Made by a program: the position numbers and the translations under genes
Shown: positions 20,799-31,060 of the stretch, one piece after another
Numbering within the stretch: the stretch's first letter is position 1
Layout: every line of letters begins with the position of its first letter
DNA from: Hirsutella rhossiliensis
Lineage: Eukaryota > Ascomycota > Sordariomycetes > Hypocreales > Ophiocordycipitaceae
Reading direction: 5' to 3'
DNA: 64,000 bases
NCBI RefSeq assembly: GCF_020360975.1
Contig: NW_025408678.1
Coordinates: 310,001 to 374,000, forward strand
The notes under the pieces: generated by a model
Told to the model about the DNA's origin: nothing
The model's input: only the letters and a program-made list of their open reading frames with translations
Database searches by the model: none

Positions 20799-21929
20799 CC
20801 CCCTTTACTTAGAGAGGAACGAGGCCTCTAAGGAGGCCTCAATAACCCAGACCTCGAACACAAAACAATACAACATCTTTTGCAGCTGCACACAAGCTGC
20901 CGCATTAAGCCTTGATCCACCGTGCATACCTACCTATTTCCTCATTAGGTCCGAGCCGCAGGACCACCGTTCTGACACTTACTAAGTGCTTAACCTGGTC
21001 GAGTTTACACACGTAGCTAGCCGGATTGTGTTCCGGCAGCCAGCTACATATCTATCGGGATCCGACAAGAATATACATCCGCATCAGGACGTCTCGGAGG
21101 ACAGAGCGTCTTGTTGCACTCATCTTAACCAGCAAGAACAAGAAACAGTCACAAGGAGCAGCGTCGGATTCCTCACCTTTGTACAAACTGGGTAAGTTTC
21201 TTGGAACTGAGGCGCACAGCAGTTAAGCCGACGGAAGCCTGATGAGGAGGCCGTGACCTTTTCGCTATCATAGCCTAGACCGAACTCCCCCTGCGGTGCC
21301 TTTTCCCTGGGGAACGAAGGTATGCGGGGTCCTTTCACTTCTTACCTTTTGTGCCGTCCATGCCGTTTGCCGCGAGTAGACGGACCAATAGAAGTGCAAA
21401 CCGTAAATCATGTGTGAGAGCGTAATGCAAGTCTACGACTCACCGGGCAGCTGAGACAGTGGCTGAAGCTTCTGGGTTCGATAGAGCTGAAAAGGGTTTG
21501 CTCTATGAAGCACATGGCAATGTCCTTGACATGCTGGCAGCCTAAACGTAGCGTCGGTCTCGAATAAAAGGTCACCACGTAGTGTGTCACAATTGTCATG
21601 CGGTTAAAGGGGTGCGGCTGCAAGCAATAGATCACATTGTATGCTAGGACAAAAGATTCGCCAGTGACATACTGCCTGTGTCATTGCCATTCACGCCTGC
21701 TTTATAAGGCGGCCGCACCGCCGCATACATGTAGAGGTTGGGCCCTGCAAGCTGCTAGCTGCGTTACACCGAACGCATTTAATAATATCGCAAGGCTAAA
21801 AAGCGTCGCAATTATAATTAAGAGGAATTTTAATAGTTGCTTCTAGCTAAGAAATAGTACGGAAAATAGACAATAACTAGATTGCTAAAGCTAGAAAGAT
21901 AGTTAAGGTCGTAAAGTTAAAGCCATACT
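20799..21929. other. Gene-free island sequence
   Basis: About 1.1 kb between the two LTR-like relics. It is mixed in composition, with a strongly AT-rich stretch at 21780-21930. No frame has recognisable motifs. It may be an eroded retroelement interior, but no integrase, reverse transcriptase or protease motif is visible. Confidence 0.4.
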
Positions 21930-22162
21930 ATCAGACATTTGGCTCCACACGGGTCAGAGATGGCATCGGGCAATTGACGAGAATCATCTAAAGAACAAGA
22001 AGCGAGTGAATGAACGCACGGGATTATGCAGCTCTTTTATACAAAAATGAAAGGTTTATCGCATAATTACGCAGTAGCTGTTGCCTAGCAGGCCACAGCG
22101 GCGCTGCGTAGTAATATCGCCACCTCATGAATAAACCTTCTAGGCGGGTTTGATATTCGACA
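21930..22162 (-). repeat. LTR-like relic B
   Basis: On the minus strand it begins TGTCGAATATCAAACC at 22162, shares its first 55 bases with relic A, and has a TATA-like TTGTATAAAAG about 130 bases in, as in a solo LTR. Differences from relic A are mainly C/T and G/A changes. The far boundary is uncertain. Confidence 0.4.
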
Positions 22163-22597
22163 CATACCTATAGCATATATAAGCAGCGGCTTAAAGAAGT
22201 AGTAGAAAAAATGTCGTAAATAGGGGACCTTTAGGAGACGAGAACGAGTAGAAATACGCAATTCTAAGCACGGTACGTGGTGGTAAAAGATTGTAGTTAC
22301 AGAAGTTGAAAATCTAACTATTTCAGTGTACTAGCTACTGCGGGGTCTCTCGGAGACATACTCCGTACATATCTAGCTTGAGTTAGACGGTGCGCTAATC
22401 AACTCGCCAGCGAATAAGAGCATTGCCGAAATGTGATGATGGTAATGCAACTCGGTCGACGATCTGCGAGGATGCATGCGTTGTCAACTGCCGCGGCCGA
22501 CCCAGATGCATATGCAACGCAAGGCGACGCAACGGGCGGTGCCAATGTTTTATATCACGTATGTGATTCCAGTAAGCACGGTTGGGGCAAAGCCAGG

Positions 22598-22605
22598 TAT
22601 ATAAG
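22598..22605 (+). promoter_or_regulatory. TATA box of the MACPF gene
   Basis: TATATAAG lies about 107 bases upstream of the MACPF start codon, in a good position for a core promoter of that gene. Confidence 0.45.
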
Positions 22606-22704
22606 CGTTGTGTCCTTGCTCTGGGCGCGGTGTACTTGCCAAATCATAACCATACTTCATGTTGAGTGAAAAACCAATCATCAACGACGTCTAGCAACCG
22701 CATC

Positions 22705-25607
22705 ATGGGAACGGAAACCGCCGACAGCACCGCAAACGCTGCAAAGGCAGTAGAGGGTTCGCCACGATCCTTCCACAGAATAAGCAAGATCAAAGCACTG
22801 ACATATATAATTCCCTGTTAGAATCTGTCACCACCATAGTCCACTTTACAGATGGAGTCAAGGAAAGAGAGGCCTTCTACTTGAAGCTTCTCAAGTCCAG
22901 CCTAGACGATGAAAAGCTATCTGACCTTCGATCAAACATTGCTGGCTTAACAGGAAGCATTGAAATGTAAAGACCACCTGCCTTTCTCCACTCAATCTTT
23001 CTTTTACTAGCAGCTAACATGTGAATCAGTTCTCACTTTCCCTTCTGTGGAAAGAAAGGGGCCATTGTGCCGGATAGCTTTTCCGTGCAAGAATATTTGA
23101 CAGAATGTCTTGGTGTAAGTGCAGCTAAGTGGCGGCGTGTTGAACGGCTTTTCTAATTAGCATTTCTAGATCAACACCACCGAAGCTAAATCTCTTTACG
23201 TGTATATGAAGGATGAGTCGCTCGCGACGGAACTTGATTCCGTACCATTCCCCGTCCCATATACCCGTTTGTGAAACGCCTGCTGACTTCGTGGTCAAAT
23301 AGCTTACAGGAGCCAACGTGGGTGCCGTCGTTGACGCCGACAAGCTCGCGCGTATCAAGAACCAGGTCGATGACGTCGCATTCAAATACTTGACCGGAAC
23401 CGCAGCAAAGTAAGGGTGCTCCCCTTTCGCTTTTCGCCAACCGCAATCTAACACTGGGTCTAGATACGTGCCTGAGTTAGAACAAAAGGACTGGGCTGTC
23501 ATCAGCGAAAGCAATGCTCTCTGCTACGGTATCCGGGTCATTCGTGCCAAGAGTAAGCAGGCGGCTGAGAGCAGTGCGGCTACGGAGACAACGACAGAGC
23601 CGAGCTCCCAGGATAATAGGGGAGTACCGGTCGGGATCGAACGAGCTCGTTTTCCTGGTAAGTTTAAGGCTTTTTTCCCCTGTACACATATTGGCCGAGT
23701 CCAGCTAACATAATACCGCTTGACAGCCTTTAGCCTGAAGAAGAGAACCATCATGTCGGACTCTATTCCTAGCAGCGCCATTGAAGGTGTCAAGGTAAGC
23801 AAGTAGCCAAAGTCATGATGAGCACCTTCCCTAACCCTGTCGCATCTTTAGCTTGATCTCCGAATTCCCGACTTCATCATCGATGACAAGTCCTATGTCT
23901 CTATATACGAGACTGAGACTGAGATGCAATCTTCTATGGCGGCGTCTTCGTTTTCCGAAGTAGATGTAGCCGCGGCAGGGTTTGTTTATTTATCCCTTTT
24001 CCTCGAAATTGGCCGTCGCTAATTTTCATCTCCTTGCAGAGGCGGATCCTACATGGGATTCTCGGGCGAGGCGTCTATGAGTTTCGCTGCTGCCAGCTCC
24101 CAGGCTGCGTCCAGCTCGACCGGCAAGAAGAGCAAGAAGGTGACAATCGCATACAATGTAATCATCATCTTTCTTCATCCGAGTCACTTTTAAAAGGCTA
24201 CTGACACAATAGAGTTTCCCCGGGTCACTCTCTTTTTGGATAGCCGTAGCCTCGAGCTCACCCCGGAGTGCGAGGATGCCCTGCGCAAAGTCAAGACAAA
24301 GGAGGACCTGTACAAGTTCCAGGACATATATGGTAAGCTACAGTACAAAGCAAAATGGTTTCTTATCGCTTTTGAGTGCTAACCCTCGCGTAGGTGAGTT
24401 CTTCAGCAGCAGGGTTCAGCTGGGCGGTCGTCTCTTTGCCACGGAAGACGTCACCGAGGATACGGCCACTAGCAGCAAAGAAGTGGCAAGGTCCATGAAG
24501 CTCGCAGCCTCTGCTTCTTTTAGCGGCTGGGGTGCCAGTGCGTCTATGTCTGCATCGCTTGCCGCAGGCGGGAACGCATCGAAGCAAGAGTCTAGTAAGA
24601 GTTCGTCGGTAAGCCTAACTTGGCAGGCCAATGGCGGAGATACGCTTCTGTGCAACAAGTAAGCTAGATATACTCCTCCTATGCTACGATGGCAAGCATG
24701 CTAACGAAGAGGGAAGGCCAACCGACTGGGCTCCAACGGTTTCGTATCACTGGAATTGGAGAATTACCAAGGTGACTGGGATCCCCTTTTTCTTTTCTAC
24801 CCGTCGTATTGCGGTATCTGATATGGACGACAGCAAGACAACGTCTTCGGCCTTCTCAACGTGATGTCGCAGATCAATGGCATGGACTGGCTCACTGCGG
24901 AGGCTGCAAAATGGGGAGTCACAATAAACCCCATCGACGAGGCCGCCACAATGAAAGCCACGGTTGCCGCAATCTCCGCCAAGACATTCACACTGAATGC
25001 CGCGGGCGTCACTGGTGGAAGATACCTTTTGACTTTTCCCTATACCGCTTGTAACCTCTGTCAGTCAAACTGCGCTCCTGGGTTCATCATACAACAGAGA
25101 TGCTAATAGTAAAATACCGCAGCCGCCACGGCCAATGCTCGAAACGCCGCCGGCAAGAACTCGTTCTCCATTAATCCAAAGATCCACTCCTTGGGCTGCG
25201 CGCTTCTCGGCCCCAAGACGGCGAAAAGCAAAGAAGACCTAAGACTCTACGTGGTTGAGGACACGACAGGCACGCCTGTGAACGAGGTCAAGTATAATAC
25301 CAAGTATCGCCTGCGCAACAGGGAGAGCGGGCTGTACGTCAGCTACATCTGGGAGCAATACTTCCGCTTCGTGTACAGCAACGTGACGCGTTCGAACACG
25401 AGATTCATCGCGTTCAAGGACCCCAAAGGATCGACCAGCATGGATGCGATTCCCGATGGCAGCACGGTGCACGTGAGGTTCTACGAGTACAAGGATGACG
25501 AGGTGTTGGGATACTTGTTTGTCTGCGCCCAGGACAAGGATTATGCTTACTTGGCTGCGTCGAAGCCGGAAGCCAAGGACAAGGACGAAGCTGGTCATCA
25601 AGTATAA
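22705..25607 (+). CDS. MACPF (perforin-like) domain protein
   Basis: Fourteen exons: 22705-22756, 22822-22966, 23030-23114, 23170-23266, 23310-23409, 23464-23657, 23727-23794, 23852-23979, 24040-24157, 24215-24332, 24394-24658, 24717-24771, 24834-25050, 25123-25607. The coding length (2127 nt) divides by three with no stop, 708 residues. No signal peptide. The MACPF core is in exons 9-13: YNFPRVTLFLD, then YGEFFSSRVQLGGR, which matches the signature Y-G-[TS]-H-[FY]-x6-G-G except that the T/S-H pair is E-F; then Ser/Ala-rich strands, WQANGGDTLLC and a Trp-rich strand. MACPF proteins form membrane pores in immunity, defence or attack, though some fungal ones have unknown roles. The last 160 residues are not recognised. 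Exon 4 ends at a weak donor (43-nt intron). It looks intact although its neighbours are broken. Confidence 0.8.
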
Positions 25608-26055
25608 ATAGAGAGCCTTAGGCTGCCAGCTGCCACTGCGCAACATGAACAGAGAATGCCACCTTGACTTCTGAGCATCGTCTAATGGCACGATACTGTC
25701 TCTGCGAGTATAAGCGCGTAGGGACATATAATATTGTCTACCTACCAATCGGCTCGCGCCTTCGCATAAGCGCCCAAGTCCGAGACACGTCGTGGGGGAA
25801 CGATGCGCTCCCACGCCGCCATAAATGCAACTACTTTCGCTTCCTGATGAGCGGGCGCGATAGCTTGGAAGCCATACGGCCGTCCGCTCTTGATATATCC
25901 CAAGAGGACTGCAGCCATTGGATAGCCTGAGATGTTCAAAATTAAGCGGTTAGTCTCCCAGGGGATGCAAAAGTGAACGAGCCGTCCTCTACGGGTACTC
26001 GCGAGTAGACTCGTAAATTGGGGTCCCATGGGTACCTGTGGGCCAACAGGGAAAG
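25608..26055. other. Gap between the MACPF gene and the UstYa fragment
   Basis: About 450 bases; it holds the MACPF 3' UTR. Nothing coding is recognised. If the UstYa fragment ever had upstream exons here, they are no longer readable. Confidence 0.4.
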
Positions 26056-26352
26056 TAGTATGTGATACGAGAGACGATGTTCAGTCCTACAAACAACAAA
26101 CACAAACATCACATCTCCCATTGCCTCGACTATATCCGCCACGCACTCATGTGCAATATCGACGTAACGCTGTCGGCTATTGATAAGAACAATCTATGCG
26201 AAGCCGAGTCAAGTTATGCGCAGCATCGCTGTCGAGATTATAATGCCGTCGTCCAGTGGGCAAATGCATATGCTTGGGCTGGGTTCCCCAAGTGGCTGGC
26301 AGAGAATATACAGGGTGGTGGTCAACGCAATCCACTCAACGTCAGCCGATAA
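26056..26352 (+). pseudogene. UstYa/DUF3328-like C-terminal fragment
   Basis: An open stretch on the plus strand reads HHISHCLDYIRHALMC, then CNIDVTLSA and, about 30 residues on, HRCRDYNAVVQWANAYA. This is the HxxHC..HxCRD pattern of the UstYa (DUF3328) family, copper-dependent oxidases of fungal ribosomal-peptide (dikaritin) and other secondary-metabolite pathways. The N-terminal membrane anchor and first half are absent, and no frame upstream of about 26060 continues the family. It is therefore most likely a gene fragment. No precursor peptide gene or other UstY partner is visible nearby. Confidence 0.5.
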
Positions 26353-26519
26353 TTTGAGAGAGTTGACTGCTTAACATTAATAAGCATTCCCTCCGCTGAT
26401 ATCATGTTGGCCAAGAGCCACTTTGGCCCGGCCAAGGTGCTGCTTGTTGTCGTGCCCTTCGCCATCGTTGCAGGGCACTCAAGGGTGCCTCCCATGGCCG
26501 TCTTCGTTCTCAACCTTGT
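26353..26519. other. Short spacer in the island
   Basis: Spacer between the UstYa fragment and the HIRAN pseudogene. The minus strand is GC-richer here and could be a further decayed part of the helicase gene, but I cannot match it. Confidence 0.3.
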
Positions 26520-27443
26520 GGCTCTCCATGGATCGACCCACTGCCACTGAGGTCCTGGGTAACTCTCAAAACCTCAGCTTCCTTCTTCGTCTGCTCTAGT
26601 CGGGTAGCCTTGACGAGCTTGTCGGCCTTAAGCGCCTTTTCTATCCGACCACGCTCAGTCGGTTGACTGGGGCCGTAAAAGAAGGGACGTAGGTATAGAA
26701 CAGTCGACCATGCCCTTCCCCCCCGTGAGCTGCGCCTCTAAGGTGATGTCGCCGGAGTCCTACGATGCCGTCAATCAGGTCACCGAGACATGGCAATGAT
26801 GCGTGGGATGCGTACCACATACGGAGCAATCTTTTCGACGACCGCTCGAGGCAGGTACCCGATTTGCTGATGCATCACATTGTCGACCCAGTTCGCATTG
26901 CGGTCGTACTATTCAAGGTCAGCTACTGATCCAGCGCCTAGGCTCACCCACTAGATGTATACGTGCCTGATTCCGAGGCTCTCTGTGGCAAAGAACCACC
27001 TCTCCGGGTGATGCATAGCCTGAGTAATACCGCACACCAATAATTTTGCTGTCTAGTTCAGGTTAGCTTGGCTCTGGCCCTCACTGCTTGTTGACCCCAG
27101 GGAGTTGGACAGACTATAGTAGCCGTAGAGCTCTGTTGGCGGGTTGTCATCGTCCTGTGTCAGATCGAGGTACTCTGTCTCCTGGGTGCCGGCTTGCGAC
27201 GACGGCGACGGCTGCGTCAAGGGCAACGGCCGGGAACCAGCGTTGGCTGGCCACACCACAGGCGCAGAGCGTGATCTCAGTGGCGGAGCATGGTAGACGC
27301 CAGAGTCACCTAACGAGCTGGAGCTTCAGTCGGGGTGGTTGACTTGCCGCAGGGGCAGGCCGCTTCGCCTTGGACTCTAGCTGGTCGGCATCACCACTGA
27401 GGTCGGTCACGCCACCGCCACGCTTTTGGGTAGCCCGGGGCAT
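26520..27443 (-). pseudogene. HIRAN-domain SNF2 helicase (HLTF/Rad5-like), N-terminal remnant
   Basis: Minus strand. From ATG 27443 (MPRATQKRGGGVTDLSGDAD) a basic linker leads, in shifted frames, to EYLDLTQDDDNPPTELYG, then IIGVRYYSGYASPGEVVLCH and, past a 60-base interruption with a gcacgt donor and aatag end, YDRNANWVDNVMHQQIGYLP: a HIRAN domain, the module that binds 3' DNA ends in HLTF/Rad5 translocases. Further on, LEAQLTGGKG and TERGRIEKALKADKLVKATR match the post-HIRAN linker in yet other frames. Several frame changes and stops occur, and the helicase motifs are absent. The fragment covers only the N-terminal third of such a protein. Confidence 0.65.
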
Positions 27444-29869
27444 CGAGGGCACCAGCGCGCAGTCGACACATCCCCGTTTCCGTCGAGAGATGGCAGCCAG
27501 AAGCCGCCTGCTGTAGTTCTTGAAATGCTTTAGCCAATGGGCTCTATAGGCTCTGCGAGCCCTCGCTAGCGCTATCGCCGTTGGCCTTGTGCCGTGGGTC
27601 TAAGTAAAGTCATCGTGGCCCAGTGGTGGCTCTGCGGTTTCCAGCGATCGGTTGCCGGCCTGGTCAACGGGATATAGCTTTTATCTGCAAGTGGTCTCTG
27701 ACCTATTATTCTTAGTCTTGATCTACCGGTACGTTGGTGTGCATAAAACATACGATGCGATTTAGATCTGGTAAGCTCTCGTCACTAGGAACACGAGCTG
27801 CGCAAATCAATCGGCGGCGTATTGGATTAGCGTAGATTAAAATCGCTATGGTGTGTCCGATTTCGCCCGATTTAATTGTTTTATTCTCGAGCGAAGAGCC
27901 CGACTTTCGGATTTTGTTCTTTTCGTCCTAGCTATATTTATACGCATCCTATAAAGAGAGTTTAGGCTTATACGTCGATGCTTTGCTATGATTACCACTG
28001 CTTGGCTGGGTGACTCTGTTCTGTCCTTGGCATTTCGAGCAGATTTCGGTATAGAATAGGCCAAAGTATCGTCGTGAATTCCCTTATCCTATACATTAGA
28101 GTCAACTAGTGCTTCACGATTAGGCGACCAAACAACCTACGCGACCGCTTTTTGTGGAGAGACCAAGGTTCCGTTCTTTATAACGTAACCTAGTTATATA
28201 GTATACTAGGGAGGCCTAGGTACCTTAACTTTAATTATTAATGCTATCTTTATCTTTAACTTTATCTTATCCTCCAATAAGTTCTAATCTACTATAAAGG
28301 CCTTTTTTAAACTCCTAAGTAGTATAGGAAGAGAGGATAGGTATATCTAGTTATCTCGATATAGTTACTACGTCTAAGTAGAATAGCAAAGTTATATAAA
28401 AGCAACCTATATCCCCTCCGCCCTTTACTACTTTGCTATTAAGAATAAGCAAGAGAAGTTAAATAGTACGAAGTTCTTAAAAAGGGTTAATAGGGCTATT
28501 ATCCCAACGATAAGCTCGTTAGACCGTAAGCCTTCTTCTAGACCCGGTCATGCTATCGTATTTATAATACGTATATTAGATAAAATGCGCGATAATGTCG
28601 CTATTAAGCGATATCGTCGAACTTTCTAGATAACGTCACCTAAGCAGCCTAGGTAGCGACATCGCTATCTTAAGGCTGCTATATAACCTATAAGAAGGAC
28701 AGATTCTTCACTATTATTTTGGATAGACGACAATGGACATGCTGACTCTTACCTTCTAATTTTTATCTTTTATCCCGTGCGAGACATGCTATCCCGCGAT
28801 CGGGTACGTCACTAGCCCGTGATTCCTTAACTCTATCATCCTCGCTAGGCAATCCGGCAAGCCGGGACTCCGTCAATAGCGTGATAGATAAATCATGTAA
28901 CTCTAGCGAGCCCATGCCGAAACCAACTCTAAAAAGCCGTTTCTAGCTCCGACAGTACAATCCTTTTAAGGGAACGTCTAGAGACTGAAAAAGGGGAGTA
29001 CCTCGAGTCTCGCGAAGGCTGCGGCGACCAAGGCATCTGTAGCGGTGTACGGTGATTATAGTTAAGTTCTCCTTCCCGAACATTAAAAGGCTTGCTCTTA
29101 ATTCCTTGCCGATGTCGCCGTCGTCGAAGTGTGTATATGTGTTTCTTGGGCTTCTCGAACCTTTTTAGCCGGTTGTCTGGCCCGTATCGTCTGCTTCGGC
29201 GAGGTTATGACGGCCTGTATATTTTTAACGGGCTCGGCGGCGGCTGTGCCTCTGCATATGCAAAACAGGAAAGTATTCGAGAAGGGAACAGACTCCCCTT
29301 TGCGTCGATTCCCGGTAGTCCATCACCTGACTAAATGAATAATAGGAATCAATCCCGCCCTTGTGTGCGTGCGCGCCGGCTGAGTTGTCGCTTCCAACAC
29401 TTACCGACCGGATGCTTCCCCAGGGCGCGTACAAAGATCAATGGACAGCACATCGAAACAGCTTGGACCAAACAAGTAGACATGTTCGAATGTTCATGCC
29501 GCGACCCCATAGTGCCTCTGGACTCCAGAGGCAGCTTTCGGCATTCCCCAAAATGAGTGCATCGATACTGGGAGGCTGGGCGGCATCTCACTCAGCGGAG
29601 TCTCAGTTTCCACTGTCCGCGAAGCCGTCAAGATAGCCAGTGTTTTTTGGCTTTTGAGATTGAGCTCAGCATGTGGTCGACGGACGTATTTGACAATGGG
29701 TTGGTGGCCGCTGCCACATTCAGATCCACGGCGAAAATGAGATATTCGAACGCGTTTCCCCCGACTCCAGGAAGAGGATTTCAATCACTACATCAAACCA
29801 GCGAGAAAACTAAGCAAAGTATGGAAAACGTAGATTTCTTCGGCCGAATAAAGCACTAGTCCTTGTCCA
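27444..29869. other. AT-rich, gene-free block, probably RIP-mutated repeats
   Basis: About 2.4 kb without a recognisable gene. From about 27700, and most strongly at 28140-28740, the sequence is rich in TA dinucleotides (ctatata, taacctag, ttaactttaattatta), unlike the GC-rich core. Such composition is the usual product of repeat-induced point mutation of transposons in ascomycetes. No transposase or reverse transcriptase motif survives. Open frames at 29090-29340 and 29340-29860 are short and unassigned. Confidence 0.5.
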
Positions 29870-31060
29870 AGTCTTGCATGGCGAAGCCATGGTCCTTGAG
29901 CTGCTTCTTTGGCCAATTTTCAAAGCTGGTCGACGGCCTTTGCATCATCCAGCCACCTGCCCGCCCTCGTGTCAACCTTTCCTTAGGGGATCAGGTACAA
30001 GCCAGCGTGCTCGATTGCCTTGGGACTCGTGGCACAGTATAAAGAAGTGCGAGCGCCGTCGACTGCCGAAGAGGTGGGTGCAATCCTCATCGCCATCCGA
30101 CTGAGGGCGCCAATGACGCTGGTGTCATGGCTTTGCAGATTTGACTGGATAATGCCCGGATGGACGGAGTAAGCCGTGATCCCACTAGACGAATAACGGT
30201 CCGTGAGTGCTTTTGCAGCAATGATGCTGGCTTGTTTGCAGTGGCCGTATCTCTTCCTAACGGCGAAAGTATCAGATCGGCATGTCCAAATGCATGTCTG
30301 ATGTTTTGTTTCTCGACCATGGCAACAACGGAGGCTCCAGCCTTCGCTGGCGGGGCCCGACTCACCATGGCGCTGTTCTACCTGTCAAACCAGTCAGATT
30401 AGGGTCGTTCGAGTTTATGCTCTTTGGCCCGGGTTGACGACCCTGGCGCGACTCTTATCGCCACTACTGTCGGCCGCTGATCGAAGCAGGGGTAGCAAGC
30501 TCATCGTGAGAGTATGATGGGCAAGAAAGCAAGTTTGCCACTGCAATTCAAAGCCATCCTTGGTGAGCTCATAAGGACAAACCATGATCTTCAAAGTAAG
30601 TCCTCTTCTCAGCGAACGCTCCAGGCCCAGTTTCCGAAGACCGGTGACAAAACTGACACCAGCGTTGTTGAGAGTATGTCCAGTCGGGCTTCTTTGTCCC
30701 TAAACTCTGCAACGGTAGACTTGATGCTTTAAAGATCCTGCAGGTCTAGGCTGAGAAATTGCACGTCCAACGTGTCCGCGCCCGTCTTCATGGCCGCGAT
30801 GGCTTGATCGACACGGTCGCGCGAACGACTTGCGATGTAGACGCGTGCACCACGTTTGGCCAGTTGCAGAGCGGTTTTGTAGCCTATACCGGAGTTTCCT
30901 AGCAGTCATGTCTGTTAGCTTCCAGAGCCAGGACGTTGGACGAGGGAAGGCATTCATACCACCTGTGACGATGGCTACATAGCCGTTGACGTTCGGGGTG
31001 GGTGTCCCCGAGCTGGAACTCTTCCGTGTTGCATGCCATGATTGTAATCGAGTCTGCTTA
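29870..31060 (-). pseudogene. Short-chain dehydrogenase/reductase pseudogene (retinol dehydrogenase-like)
   Basis: Minus strand. NGYVAIVTGG and, after an intron (gtatga, branch gctaac, gctag), GNSGIGYKTALQLAKRGARV form the NAD(P)-binding TGGxxGIG motif. Then SLDLQDL meets an in-frame TAA; after a frame change NNAGV follows, then [34 protein letters not shown] and, after another disrupted stretch, ITAYSVHPGIIQSNLQSHDT and RHARLGQGLV near 29870. Two more stops lie in the last third. Gene order and introns are those of a normal fungal SDR, so it decayed in place. Substrate unknown. Confidence 0.75.

Noticed and set aside
20535..22162. Complete LTR retrotransposon between the two LTR-like ends
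   Set aside because: Both ends face the same way and are 1.3 kb apart, but no protease, integrase, reverse transcriptase or RNase H text remains; at best relics or solo LTRs.
27846..28064. 72-codon minus-strand frame as a transposase fragment
   Set aside because: The Arg/Ser-rich translation has no DDE, helix-turn-helix or other transposase pattern that I can recognise.
15372..31060. Functional secondary-metabolite cluster (IDO, regulator, UstYa, SDR)
   Set aside because: The regulator, UstYa-like and SDR genes are truncated or full of stops, no core synthase or precursor gene is visible, and IDO is a common primary-metabolism gene.
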